NCBI RefSeq assembly: GCF_000215705.1
Contig: NC_015677.1
Coordinates: 1,438,001-1,502,000, forward strand
Source of the DNA: Ramlibacter tataouinensis TTB310
GTDB taxonomy: Bacteria > Pseudomonadota > Gammaproteobacteria > Burkholderiales > Burkholderiaceae_C
Reading direction: 5' to 3'
Length of the DNA: 64,000 nt
Shown here one piece after another: positions 42,139 through 50,812 of this stretch. The notes beneath the pieces are model-generated. The model had not been told where the DNA came from and did no database searches. It saw only the letters and a list, made by a program, of their open reading frames with translations. The position numbers and the translations under genes are program-made. Within the stretch, counting starts at the first letter, position 1; every line of letters starts with the position of its first letter.

Positions 42139-43101
42139 TTATTCCGGGGTGATGCCGGCCTGCTTGATCAGCTGCGTCCAGTGGGCGAGCTGGGCCGACA
42201 CGTACTGGGCGAACTCGGCGGGGGTTCTCGACGGCGACACCTGGAAGCCGATCTGCGCCAGCTTGCCCTGGAGCTCGCGGTCGGCCAGCACCACCTGCAG
42301 CTCGGCGTTCAGCCGGTCCACCACCGGCGGGGGCAGGCCGGCGGGACCGAAGATGCCGTTCCACGAGGTCAGGTCGAAGCCGGGCAGGGTCTTGCCCACC
42401 GGCGGCACGCCGGGCAGCAGGGGCGTGCTCTCCGCCGTGGTCACGGCCAGGGTGCGGATCTTGTCGGACTTGAGCATGCTCATGCCCGAACCCAGGTCCG
42501 TCACGTACACCTGCACCTGGCCGCCGATCAGGTCGGTCATGGCCTGGGGGCTGGACTTGTACGGGATGGCGGTCATCTGCACGCCCGCCATGCGCTTGAT
42601 GGTCTCGGTCGCCACCAGCGAGGTGCTGTTGGGCGTGGCGTAGGACAGCTTGCCGGGGTTGGCGCGCGCGTGGGCTATCAGCTCCTGCAGGGACCTGGCC
42701 GGAACGCCGGGGTGGACCGCCAGCGCGAAGGGCAGTTCACCCACGCGCGCGATCGGTGTGAAGTCCTTGATCGGGTCGTAGCGCAGGCTCTTGAACAGGC
42801 TGGGGTTGGCCGAGTGCGAGGTGTTGGTCGTCATGAACAGCGTGTAGCCGTCCGGCTTGGCCGCGGCGACGAACACCGCGCCCACCTGCGCGCTGGCGCC
42901 AGGCTTGTTGTCGATGAGGACGGGCTGCTTCAGCCGCTCCGAGAGTTTCTGGCCGACGGCGCGGGCCACCGCGTCGGTGCCGCTGCCGGCCGCGAAGGGA
43001 ACGACCAGGGTGACGGGGCCGGCCGGATAGGGCTGCGCCAGGGCCGCGGGCGCGCCCAGCAGGCCCAGGGCCGCGGCGGCCAGGGCCAGAAGGTTCTTCA
43101 T
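42139..43101 (-). CDS. Bug/TctC-family periplasmic solute receptor (4)
   Basis: A 320-residue receptor starting MKNLLALAAAALGLLGAP with cleavage after ALA. The Bug core includes VTLVVPFAAGSGTD, NKPGASAQVG and a IPYKSSPQAMTDL segment. The stop is 3 bp before the downstream CaiB start. It lies between two CaiB transferase genes and is likely the receptor for their substrate or a related acid. No permease genes are nearby. Confidence 0.9.
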   Translation of the reverse strand: MKNLLALAAAALGLLGAPAALAQPYPAGPVTLVVPFAAGSGTDAVARAVGQKLSERLKQPVLIDNKPGASAQVGAVFVAAAKPDGYTLFMTTNTSHSANPSLFKSLRYDPIKDFTPIARVGELPFALAVHPGVPARSLQELIAHARANPGKLSYATPNSTSLVATETIKRMAGVQMTAIPYKSSPQAMTDLIGGQVQVYVTDLGSGMSMLKSDKIRTLAVTTAESTPLLPGVPPVGKTLPGFDLTSWNGIFGPAGLPPPVVDRLNAELQVVLADRELQGKLAQIGFQVSPSRTPAEFAQYVSAQLAHWTQLIKQAGITPE

Positions 43102-43191
43102 GCTTGTCTCCTTGTTGTCGGCGGCGCGTTCTGTGCCGCCGGCCGCCATCTTCAGGAAGACAAGGATTCGCGTCCAATTGGATTTTCGGCT

Positions 43192-44352
43192 TCAACCATC
43201 CATTTTGCGAATGGTCTGCGGCAGCCACTCCCGCGTGTTCTCGCCCAGGGCCGGCGCCGCGCGCCGGTAGGGCGGCCGCTCCCCGTCATAGGTGAGCGGC
43301 AGGCCCACGGTGGGGAACGCGCCCTCGGGTCCCTGCTGCACGATGCCCAGCGCCGCGGTCTGCGGATCGGCCACGACCTGCCCGATGGTCTGCACCGGCG
43401 CGTTGGGCACGCCGGCTTCGTCCAGCAGCGCGCCGAGCTGGCGGTTGGTGAAACCGGCGGCAAAGGCCTTGATGAGCGGCAGCAGCTGCGCCTTGTTCGA
43501 CACGCGTCCCCGGTTGGTGCGGAAGCGCTCGTCGCTGGCGAGATCGGGGCGCTGCATCGCGCGCGCGAGCTTGGCGAACAGGCCGTCGTTGCCGGCGCCG
43601 ATCACCAGCCAGCCGTCCTGCGTCTTGAACGCCTGGTAGGGCACGATGCCCGCCGCGCCCGACCCCTGCGGCAGCTGCGGCTGGCCGCTCATCTGCTGGC
43701 GGCAGATCGGCGTGGCGGTCCAGGCCAGCGCCGTCTCGAACAGGGAGGTGCGCACCACGGTGCCGATGCCGGTGCGGCGCCGCTCGATCAGCGCGCCCAT
43801 GATGCCGATGGCGCCCCACATGCCCGAGCCCATGTCGATGATGGACACGCCCACGCGGATCGGCGGCCGCTCGACGCTCTCGCCGGTGATGCTCATCATG
43901 CCGCCGTAGGCCTGCATCAGCGGGTCGTAGCCGGGCTTGTCGGCCATGGGCCCGACGTGGCCGAAGGCGCCGATCTCGCAGTACACCAGCGACGGGTCCG
44001 CCTCGCGCAGGCCGATGGGTCCCACGCCCAGCTCCTCGGCCGCGCCCGCGCGCATGTTGCAGATCACCGCGTCGGCCTTGTCCAGGATGAACTCGCGCAG
44101 CGCGTCGCGCTGGGCGGGATCGCGCAGGTCCGCGGTCACGCTGTGCTTGTCGCGGTTGAAAGCGGTGAAGTGCGGCGCCGAGCCGGCGTGGAAGGGCGGC
44201 CCCCAGCCACGGGCGGCATCGCCGCCCTCGGGGTTCTCGACCTTGATCAGCTCGGCGCCCAAGCCGGCCAGGATGAAGCCGGTGTAGGGCGCGGCGACGC
44301 TGTGGCCGATCTCCACCACGGTGAAGCCGGCCAGGGGCTGCGAATGGGACAT
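43192..44352 (-). CDS. CaiB/BaiF family CoA-transferase (2), itaconate-CoA-transferase-like
   Basis: A 386-residue class III CoA-transferase with LAGFTVVEIGHSVAAPYTG, GAELIKVENPEGGDAARGWG and the catalytic Asp in GYDPLMQAYGG. The next upstream genes encode a CitE-type lyase and a MaoC-type hydratase, the same set as Ict/Ccl/Ich of itaconate degradation in Pseudomonas. It is therefore a candidate dicarboxylate CoA-transferase (itaconate, mesaconate or citramalate). Assignment rests on context; family members are diverse in substrate. Confidence 0.88.
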   Translation of the reverse strand: MSHSQPLAGFTVVEIGHSVAAPYTGFILAGLGAELIKVENPEGGDAARGWGPPFHAGSAPHFTAFNRDKHSVTADLRDPAQRDALREFILDKADAVICNMRAGAAEELGVGPIGLREADPSLVYCEIGAFGHVGPMADKPGYDPLMQAYGGMMSITGESVERPPIRVGVSIIDMGSGMWGAIGIMGALIERRRTGIGTVVRTSLFETALAWTATPICRQQMSGQPQLPQGSGAAGIVPYQAFKTQDGWLVIGAGNDGLFAKLARAMQRPDLASDERFRTNRGRVSNKAQLLPLIKAFAAGFTNRQLGALLDEAGVPNAPVQTIGQVVADPQTAALGIVQQGPEGAFPTVGLPLTYDGERPPYRRAAPALGENTREWLPQTIRKMDG

Positions 44353-44385
44353 CTGAAAACTCCGAAGACTTGGGGGCGGGCCAGC

Positions 44386-45261
44386 TCAGGCGGCCCGCGC
44401 GCGGGCCAGCAGGCGCAAGGCGCGGTCGGCCACGGGCTTGTCGACCATGGCGCCCTCGAACAGGGTGGCGCCGCGGCCCTGGGCCAGGCCTGATTCGTAG
44501 GCGGCGATGAGGCGGCGCGCGCGCTCGAGCTCCTGCTCGGAGGGGCCGAAGGCGGCATTCAGCAGCGGCACCTGGGCCGGATGCACGCAGGTGGCGCAGG
44601 CAAAGCCCAGCGCGCGCGAGCGCGCCAGCATGGCGCGGTAGGCCTCGCCGTCCCCCACGCCAGCGACGCTGGCCAGCACGCCCAGCGGCAGGATGCCCGC
44701 GGCCCGCGCCGCGTGCAGGCCCAGCATCTTGGCCACGTACAAGGTGTCGGCGGTGGGCTCGGCCTGCAGGTCGGTCGCCAGGTCCTCGCCGCCCACGGCC
44801 ATCGCGACCAGGCGCGCATCCGCCCGCGCGATGGCCGCCAGCTGCTCCAGCGCCGCGGCCGACTCCACCAGGGCGACGAAGCGGGTGTGGCCGGGCTGCA
44901 GGCCGAGCTCGAGCTCACGCGCGGTGACGACTTCCGCCAGCAGCCGCACGTGCTCCGGCCCCATCACCTTGGGCAGCACCAGGCCCATGACGCCGGCACC
45001 CACGGCCGCGGCGATGTCCTGCACGGCCCAGGGCAGCTCCCGGTTGATGCGCACCAGCACGTCGGCACCGGCCTGGCCCACGCTGGCCGCGGCCGCGGGT
45101 ACGCCCGCGCGCGCCGAAGCCTTCTCGGCGGCGCCCACCGAGTCTTCCAGGTCCAGGATGATGGCGTCCGCGCCGCGGCTGTGGGCCTTGGCCACGAAGC
45201 GCTCGGAACTGGCCGGGCAGAACAGCAGCGAGCGCCAGGCAGGCAGGGGCCGCTGGCTCAC
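44386..45261 (-). CDS. CitE/HpcH-family lyase (citramalyl-CoA lyase-like)
   Basis: A 291-residue TIM-barrel protein. It starts WRSLLFCPASSERFVAKA, and the metal and substrate residues are in DAIILDLEDSVG, VRINRE, LPKVMGPEHV and VESAAALEQL. CitE-like enzymes cleave malyl-, citramalyl- or beta-methylmalyl-CoA. The MaoC-like gene upstream overlaps it by 4 bp and a CaiB gene follows, so citramalyl-CoA (giving acetyl-CoA and pyruvate) is a strong candidate substrate. Confidence 0.87.
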   Translation of the reverse strand: MSQRPLPAWRSLLFCPASSERFVAKAHSRGADAIILDLEDSVGAAEKASARAGVPAAAASVGQAGADVLVRINRELPWAVQDIAAAVGAGVMGLVLPKVMGPEHVRLLAEVVTARELELGLQPGHTRFVALVESAAALEQLAAIARADARLVAMAVGGEDLATDLQAEPTADTLYVAKMLGLHAARAAGILPLGVLASVAGVGDGEAYRAMLARSRALGFACATCVHPAQVPLLNAAFGPSEQELERARRLIAAYESGLAQGRGATLFEGAMVDKPVADRALRLLARARAA

Positions 45262-46124
45262 GATGCCCCCTCGAACCGCAGCGTGCAGCTGGCCGCCAGC
45301 GCTCCCTGCTCGTCGCCGGCCCAGGCCTCGAGGGTGGAGCCCTCCGCGTCGCGGCCGGCTATCTTCAGCTGGCCGCCCACGAACAGCGGCTTGACCAGGC
45401 GGGCGCTGAGGCCCGCCAGCCGGCGCCCGGCGGCGCGCTTGAGCGCTTCCTCCACCACCAGGTGCACGGTCAGCGCGCCGTTCATCACGCAGCCCGGGTA
45501 GCCTTCCTCGCGGCGCGCATAGTCGGCGTCGTAATGGATGCGGTGGCCGTTCCAGGTCAGGGCCGAGTAGCGGAAGACCAGCACGGGATCCATCTCGTAC
45601 TCGGCCTGCCAGGCGGCGCTGGCGGGCACCGGGGTCGCTGCAGCGTTGGCCGGCTTCGCGTCCGCCGCCGGCGCATCGCGGTACACGACCTCCTGCTGCT
45701 CGGTGACGGCCGGCTGCCCGCCCACGGAAATCGTGTGCAGCACCTTGAGGAACACCAGCGTGCCGCTGCGGCCCTGCTTCTGCTCGATCCCCGCGATCTC
45801 CGAACGCTTGCTAGCCTCGTCGCCGACCCGCAGCACGCCCGGGAAGCTGACCTGGCGGCCCACGAACATGCGCCGCGGCAGCGGGATGGGCGGCAGGAAC
45901 TCGCCCTTCTTCGGATGGCCGTCGTGCCCGATCTGCGAGCGGCGGGCATTCTGGGTGAAGAACATCGAGTACCAGTGCGGCGGGATGGCGCTGCCGCGAT
46001 GGAACTCCAGCGGGTCGAGGTCCAGCATCGCCGCCATGCGCCGCACGGCCGGCAGCGAGATCTCGTCCTCCACGGTCACGCAGCGGCCGATCCAGCCGGC
46101 GAATTCCGAGGCGATGTCGCGCAT
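45258..46124 (-). CDS. MaoC/FAS1-DH-type hydratase (itaconyl/mesaconyl-CoA hydratase-like)
   Basis: A 288-residue double hot-dog protein. The N-terminal FAS1-dehydratase half contains PPHWYSMFFTQ and PLPRRMFVGRQV. The C-terminal MaoC half contains SALTWNGHRIHYDADYA with the catalytic His. Proteins of this type hydrate mesaconyl-C4-CoA in Chloroflexus and itaconyl-CoA in Pseudomonas (Ich). Start at 46124 (MRDIASEF). It sits between an acyl-CoA dehydrogenase and a CitE lyase with 4-11 bp spacing, so the step hydration then cleavage is likely. Confidence 0.86.
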   Translation of the reverse strand: MRDIASEFAGWIGRCVTVEDEISLPAVRRMAAMLDLDPLEFHRGSAIPPHWYSMFFTQNARRSQIGHDGHPKKGEFLPPIPLPRRMFVGRQVSFPGVLRVGDEASKRSEIAGIEQKQGRSGTLVFLKVLHTISVGGQPAVTEQQEVVYRDAPAADAKPANAAATPVPASAAWQAEYEMDPVLVFRYSALTWNGHRIHYDADYARREEGYPGCVMNGALTVHLVVEEALKRAAGRRLAGLSARLVKPLFVGGQLKIAGRDAEGSTLEAWAGDEQGALAASCTLRFEGAS

Positions 46125-46134
46125 CACGGGCCTT

Positions 46135-47340
46135 TCAGTAGGAACGCGGCAGGCCGAGGACGTTCTGCGCGATGTTGGCCAGGATGAGGTTGGTGGACAC
46201 CGGCGCGATGCGCGCCAGCCGCGCCTCGCGCCACTTGCGCTCCACGTTGTACTCCCGCGCGAAGCCGAAGCCGCCATGGGTCTGCATGCAGGCCTCCGCG
46301 GCGTTCCACAGGCATTCGGCGGCCAGGTAGCGCGCCATGTTGGCCTCGGCGCCGCAGGGCAGGCCGGCCTCGAACAGCGCCGTGGCGCGCCGCACCATCA
46401 TGTCGGCCGCTTCCATCTGCACGTGGGCCTGCGCGATGGGGAACTGGATGGCCTGGTTGGCGCCGATGGGGCGCTTGAACACCACGCGCTCGTTGGCGTA
46501 GGCCGTGGCCGTGCGGACGAACCAGCGGGTCGAGCCTATGGCCTCGGCCGCCGTGATCATGCGCTCGGCGTTCATGCCGTCCAGGATGTAGCGGAAGCCC
46601 TTGCCTTCCTCGCCGACCAGCGCGTCCGCCGGCACGTCCAGGTCCTCGAAGAACACCTCGGTGGCATGGTGGTTCACCATGGCCTGGATCGGGCGGATGG
46701 TCAGGCCCTTGCCGAGGCCCGCGCGGATGTCGATCAGGAAGGTGGAGATGCCCTCGGTCTTGCTCTTCACCTCGGCGGCGGGCGTGGTGCGCGCCAGCAC
46801 CAGCATCAGGTCGGAATGCAGGGCGCGCGAGGTCCACACCTTCTGGCCGTTGAGGCGGTAGCCCTTGTCGGTGCGGGTGGCGCGCGTCTTCAGCTGGGTG
46901 GTGTCCGAGCCGGTGGTGGGCTCGGTGACGCCGAAGGCCTGCAGGCGCAGCCGGCCGGCGGCGATCTCGGGCAGGTAGCGCTGCTTCTGCTCCTCGCTGC
47001 CGTGGCGCAGCACCGTGCCCATGATGTACATCTGCGCATGGCCGGCCGCGGCATGGCAGCCGGCGGCGCAGATCTCTTCCATGATCACGGCGGCGGCGCG
47101 CAGCGGCAGGCCCGAGCCGCCGTACTGCTCGGGGATCAGCGCGGCGAGGAAGCCCGCCTCGGTCAGCGCATCGATGAACCCGGTGGGGTATTTCTCCCCG
47201 TCCTCCAGGCCGCGCCAGTACTCCTGCGGGAAGCCGGCGCACACGCGCCGCACCGCTTCACGGATGTCGGCATGGTCTTCGCCGAGCTGCAGGGTGATGG
47301 GCTCGGCACCGTGGTCGAGGCGATGGGCGGGGGAACTCAT
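46135..47340 (-). CDS. Acyl-CoA dehydrogenase (2)
   Basis: A 401-residue flavoprotein from ATG 47340. Family features are FGVTEPTTGSDTTQ, LNGQKVWTSRALHSD and the C-terminal THGGFGFAREYNVERKWREA. It resembles acyl-CoA dehydrogenase (1) in overall layout but is clearly a separate paralogue. It is the first gene of the dehydrogenase-hydratase-lyase-transferase operon (47340-43192). A motif at 47424-47440 that also occurs before the MmgE/PrpD operon lies 84 bp upstream. Confidence 0.9.
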   Translation of the reverse strand: MSSPAHRLDHGAEPITLQLGEDHADIREAVRRVCAGFPQEYWRGLEDGEKYPTGFIDALTEAGFLAALIPEQYGGSGLPLRAAAVIMEEICAAGCHAAAGHAQMYIMGTVLRHGSEEQKQRYLPEIAAGRLRLQAFGVTEPTTGSDTTQLKTRATRTDKGYRLNGQKVWTSRALHSDLMLVLARTTPAAEVKSKTEGISTFLIDIRAGLGKGLTIRPIQAMVNHHATEVFFEDLDVPADALVGEEGKGFRYILDGMNAERMITAAEAIGSTRWFVRTATAYANERVVFKRPIGANQAIQFPIAQAHVQMEAADMMVRRATALFEAGLPCGAEANMARYLAAECLWNAAEACMQTHGGFGFAREYNVERKWREARLARIAPVSTNLILANIAQNVLGLPRSY

Positions 47341-47423
47341 GGGGTCCGGTCTCCTGGGTAGGGCGCTTATGCTAGGTGCGAAAGCGCGCCGCGGCACCGG
47401 TCCGGACCCCTGCGCGGAGACAT

Positions 47424-47440
47424 TTCACGGGGCTGATTTC
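47424..47440 (+). promoter_or_regulatory. Shared upstream motif copy 1
   Basis: TTCACGGGGCTGATTTC matches TTCAGCGGGCTGATATC at 50758-50774 in 14 of 17 positions. One copy lies upstream of the acyl-CoA dehydrogenase operon and the other upstream of the Bug receptor/MmgE-PrpD operon. Both flank the IclR gene at 47459-48334. It may be the operator of that regulator. Confidence 0.4.
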
Positions 47441-47458
47441 CGGCCCCGGCCGGACAGG

Positions 47459-48334
47459 TCAGGAGGTCTTGACCACGGCGTAGCCGGCCTGCGGCGGCTG
47501 GATGCGCGGGCGCCCGGTCTCACCGCTGCCGGGCGGGAAGTAGGTGCCCAGCGCTTCGCGCAGCAGGGCCATGACGGTGTCCTGCAGCTCCTGGCGCTGC
47601 CAGGTGTGCACGCCGATGCCCACGGCCAGCGGCTGGCCGCCCACGTCCACCGGCACGCGTGCCGCGATCACGGAAGAGCCTGGCGTCACCGCGTCCACGC
47701 TGAAGGCGAAGCCGGTGCGCCGGCACTCGGCGACTTCCTTGAGCAGGGCCTTGCCGTCCACGGGCTGCGGGAACGACACGTCCGTCGCGTTCACGTTGCG
47801 CACGATGCGCAGGATCTCGTCGTCGGCCATGGTGCTCAGGAGCACCTTGCCGACGGCCGAGCGGCAGATCGGCCGCAGCAGGCCCGGCTTGAGCCCCACG
47901 CGCGAGGTGCGCGCCGAGACGATGTGGATGTACTGCGCATGGATCCCGTTCTGCATGGCCAGCATCGCCACGTGCCCGGAACGGCTGGCGAGCATCTCCA
48001 TGAAGTCCAGCAGGTTGCCCTGGGCCAGCACGCGCTGGTGCAGCCACATGCCCAGGAAGCTCACGCGCAGCGTGGGCAGGAAGGTGCGCGCGTGCCGGTC
48101 GTGCTGCAGGTAGCCCAGCTCGCTGAGGTTGTGCAGCAGCACGGAGGTGCTGGACTGCGGGTAGCCCAGCTGCTGCGCGACTTCGCCGACGGTGAGGGCG
48201 CGCTGTTCGACCGCGAAAAGCTCCAGCACCTCCAGGCTGCGGTGCAGCGACCCGACCGCCTTGCCATAGGGCATGTCGGGCGCCACGCGGGTCAGGGCGA
48301 CCTTGTCCGGCGGGGTGGGTTCCGGGCCATTCAT
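47459..48334 (-). CDS. IclR-family transcriptional regulator (3)
   Basis: A 291-residue regulator. The N-terminal helix-turn-helix contains LTVGEVAQQLGYPQSSTSVL. The effector domain has PICRSAVGKVLLSTM and a DVSFPQPVDGKALLKEV stretch. It lies between the two operons of the presumed itaconate-like set and probably controls both. It ends about 20 bp after the shared motif described at 47424. All genes in this stretch are on the same strand. Confidence 0.88.
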   Translation of the reverse strand: MNGPEPTPPDKVALTRVAPDMPYGKAVGSLHRSLEVLELFAVEQRALTVGEVAQQLGYPQSSTSVLLHNLSELGYLQHDRHARTFLPTLRVSFLGMWLHQRVLAQGNLLDFMEMLASRSGHVAMLAMQNGIHAQYIHIVSARTSRVGLKPGLLRPICRSAVGKVLLSTMADDEILRIVRNVNATDVSFPQPVDGKALLKEVAECRRTGFAFSVDAVTPGSSVIAARVPVDVGGQPLAVGIGVHTWQRQELQDTVMALLREALGTYFPPGSGETGRPRIQPPQAGYAVVKTS

Positions 48335-48364
48335 GCTGCGGCCAGTTTACCGCCGCGCCAGCGT

Positions 48365-49708
48365 CTACAGCGTGAAGACCGCCATCTGCTCGAGCGCGGC
48401 CAGCTGGTCGAACAGCGCCTGGGCATCGCCCTCGTAGCGGCCATGGGCCAGGGCGTCGACGAACTTGGCCCGCAGGTCCGCCGGCCCCAGCGGCCGCTCG
48501 GCATGGCCCAGCGCCTGGTGCACCGGCTCGCCCTGCAGCACGCTGCCGTCCTTGAGCGTCACGATCACCTGGTCGGCCCACGCCGCCGCGGGCGTGTGCG
48601 GATCATCGGCCGGGATGGCCATGACGTACACGCGCTCGATCAGGCGCTGCACCAGCGGCTGCTGCACGAACCCGTCGGTCAGCTCGCCCAGGCCGGCGCG
48701 GCCGGCGACGATGGCGCTGGCCATGGCGAACTCGATGCTGAACTTGGCGGCCAGGCCCGTCGTCGGGCGGTGGTTGCGCAGCACCGTGGCGTGCTCCTGG
48801 CTCATGTGCACCTCCACTCCCTCGACATCCTCGGGCGCGAACGGGCAGGTTGCACGCAGGGCCAGCATGCAATCCAGCGAGCGATGGGTGTAGTAGCACA
48901 GCGGGTAGCGCTTGACGTTCATGCGGCGCGCCGGCAGCTGCCAGCGGGCATGCACGGCAACCTCCCGGACCGGGTCCACCTCGCCGCGGGGCGAGACGGC
49001 CGCCAGGAAGCCCTGCGGATGTTCCAGTGCATCGGCCGAGGCGGTGAAGCCGGCGCGCGCCAGCCGCGCCGACAGCACGCCGGCCTGCGCCGCGCGCCCG
49101 GCATGGAAGGGCTTGGACATGGCGCCGAAGTTGGACATCAGGCCCGCGCTCTGGCTGGCGCCCAGCCCCAGCGCGTGCATGCTCTGCTCCTCGTCGAGCT
49201 CCAGCAAGACCGCCGCCGCGGCGGCAGCGCCTATCGATCCGAAGATTCCGGTGGGATGCCAGCCCTTGAGGTGGTGGATGCCGGTTTCGCGGTCCACCAG
49301 CTCGCCCCACACCTCGTAGCCGGCCACATAGGCGTCGAGCATGCGCGCGCCGCTGCACCCCATCTCGGTGGCCAGCGAGACGATGGCGGGCACCAGCACG
49401 GCGCTGGGGTGCCCGCGCAGCGCCACATCGTCGTAGTCCAGGGCATGGGCGGCGGTGCCGTTGACCAGGGCCGCCGTGCCCGCATCGGTGGTCTGGGCGC
49501 CATACAGCAGCCGAGCCCGCCCTGGCGGGAGCGGGGCCAGCGCGCGCAGCAGGGTCTGCACCGCGTCTTCCTGCCGGGCCGCGATCAGCGTCCCCGTGGT
49601 GTCGATGAAGCCGACGCAGGCGACCGCGCGGGCCTCGCCAGGGGCCCCCTCCCGGGCCACCCGGGCGACGAAGCGGCCCAGCTCGCGTGTGAGCCCCGCC
49701 TGCGTCAC
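48365..49708 (-). CDS. MmgE/PrpD family protein
   Basis: A 447-residue protein beginning at GTG 49708, which overlaps the stop of the Bug receptor (GTGA). It shows the all-helical MmgE/PrpD fold: ALDYDDVALRGHPSAVLVPA near residue 90, GWHPTGIFGSIGAAA near 150 and the C-terminal KFSIEFAMASAIV. PrpD is 2-methylcitrate dehydratase and other members are cis-aconitate decarboxylase or isomerases acting on C5/C6 tricarboxylates. A related gene (PA0881) occurs in the Pseudomonas itaconate cluster, as recalled. Exact activity unknown. Confidence 0.87.
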   Translation of the reverse strand: MTQAGLTRELGRFVARVAREGAPGEARAVACVGFIDTTGTLIAARQEDAVQTLLRALAPLPPGRARLLYGAQTTDAGTAALVNGTAAHALDYDDVALRGHPSAVLVPAIVSLATEMGCSGARMLDAYVAGYEVWGELVDRETGIHHLKGWHPTGIFGSIGAAAAAAVLLELDEEQSMHALGLGASQSAGLMSNFGAMSKPFHAGRAAQAGVLSARLARAGFTASADALEHPQGFLAAVSPRGEVDPVREVAVHARWQLPARRMNVKRYPLCYYTHRSLDCMLALRATCPFAPEDVEGVEVHMSQEHATVLRNHRPTTGLAAKFSIEFAMASAIVAGRAGLGELTDGFVQQPLVQRLIERVYVMAIPADDPHTPAAAWADQVIVTLKDGSVLQGEPVHQALGHAERPLGPADLRAKFVDALAHGRYEGDAQALFDQLAALEQMAVFTL

Positions 49709-50676
49709 TCGACCTTGACCCCGGCCTTCTTGACGACCTCGCCCCATTTCACGATCTCGTCCTTCATCAGCTTGCCGAAGGCATCGGGCGTCATGGGGTC
49801 GGCCTCGACGCCCTGCTTGGCATAGGCCTGCTGCACCTCCGGGCTCTTCACCGCCTCGTTGATCACCTGGTTCAGCCGCGACACGATGGGGGCCGGCGTG
49901 CCGGCCGGCGCCACGATGCCGTTCCAGCCGATGGCCTCGAACCCCGGGTAGGTTTCCGCGACCGCCGGCACGTTGGGCAGGGCGGCGATGCGCTTGCTGG
50001 TCATCACCGCGATCGGGTGGACCCGGTTGGAGCGGATCAGCTGCAGCGCAGGCTCGATGCTGCTGAAGGCGACTTCCACCTGCCCGCCCAGCAGGTCGTT
50101 CAGCGCGGGCGCGCTGCCCTTGTACGGGATGTGGGTCATGTCCACGTCGGCCATGCTCTCCAGCAGCTCGCCCCCCAGGTGGGCCGGGCTGCCCTGGCCG
50201 TAGGAGGCGTAATTGATCTGGCCGGGCTTGGCCTTGGCGGCCTTGATGAGGTCGGCCAGGGTGTTGTAGGACGCCTTCTGGTTGCGGATGATGATCAGCG
50301 GCACCTCGGCCACCATCGCCACCGGTGCGAACGCCCGCTCGGTGTCGTACGGCACCTTGTAGAGGCTGGGGTTGATGGTGAAGGAGCTGGCCACGTAGAG
50401 CAGGGTGTAGCCGTCGGCCGGCTGGCGCGCGACCTCGCTGGAGGCCAGCATGGTGTTGGCCCCCGGCTTGTTCTCGATCACCACGCTCTGCCCCAGCTTG
50501 TCGGCCATCTTGCTGCCGATCAGGCGGGCCAGGCCGTCCGCGCCGCCGCCGGCCGGGTAGGGGACCACCAGGCGGATGGGCTTGTTCGGGTACGCCTGCT
50601 GGGCGTGGGACCCCGTGGCCCCCAGCAGGCCCGCGGCCGCTGCGGCGACGGCGGCCAGGATCGCGCGACGATTCAT
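49705..50676 (-). CDS. Bug/TctC-family periplasmic solute receptor (5)
   Basis: A 323-residue receptor. An N-terminal RRAILAAVAAAAAGLLG signal precedes YPNKPIRLVVPYPAGGGAD, NKPGANTMLA and IPYKGSAPALNDLLGG. It begins the operon that continues with MmgE/PrpD through a 4-bp overlap. Its ligand is probably the tricarboxylate or dicarboxylate used by that enzyme. Upstream (50677-50812) lies the second copy of the TTCA-GGGCTGAT motif. Confidence 0.9.
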   Translation of the reverse strand: MNRRAILAAVAAAAAGLLGATGSHAQQAYPNKPIRLVVPYPAGGGADGLARLIGSKMADKLGQSVVIENKPGANTMLASSEVARQPADGYTLLYVASSFTINPSLYKVPYDTERAFAPVAMVAEVPLIIIRNQKASYNTLADLIKAAKAKPGQINYASYGQGSPAHLGGELLESMADVDMTHIPYKGSAPALNDLLGGQVEVAFSSIEPALQLIRSNRVHPIAVMTSKRIAALPNVPAVAETYPGFEAIGWNGIVAPAGTPAPIVSRLNQVINEAVKSPEVQQAYAKQGVEADPMTPDAFGKLMKDEIVKWGEVVKKAGVKVE

Positions 50677-50757
50677 TGGTTTGTCTCCGAGGATCGAGTG
50701 AGAGAGCCTCGGATGCTAGGCGGCCGTCCGGCCCCGGGGAACACCGGGGCCGCAATG

Positions 50758-50774
50758 TTCAGCGGGCTGATATC
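50758..50774 (+). promoter_or_regulatory. Shared upstream motif copy 2
   Basis: TTCAGCGGGCTGATATC, 82 bp before the Bug receptor start. It matches copy 1 at 47424-47440, at nearly the same distance (84 bp) from its gene. The equal distance makes chance less likely. Confidence 0.4.
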
Positions 50775-50812
50775 TGCGGCCGTGGGCCGCCCGGATGCGC
50801 CTGGCCTGAGCC

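Noticed and set aside
41209..44493. A 1094-codon open frame on the plus strand
   Set aside because: It runs opposite to a CaiB gene, a Bug receptor and a second CaiB gene that all show family motifs. Codon pattern and composition mark it as a shadow.
47015..49825. A 936-codon open frame on the plus strand
   Set aside because: Antisense to IclR and MmgE/PrpD; no domain recognised.
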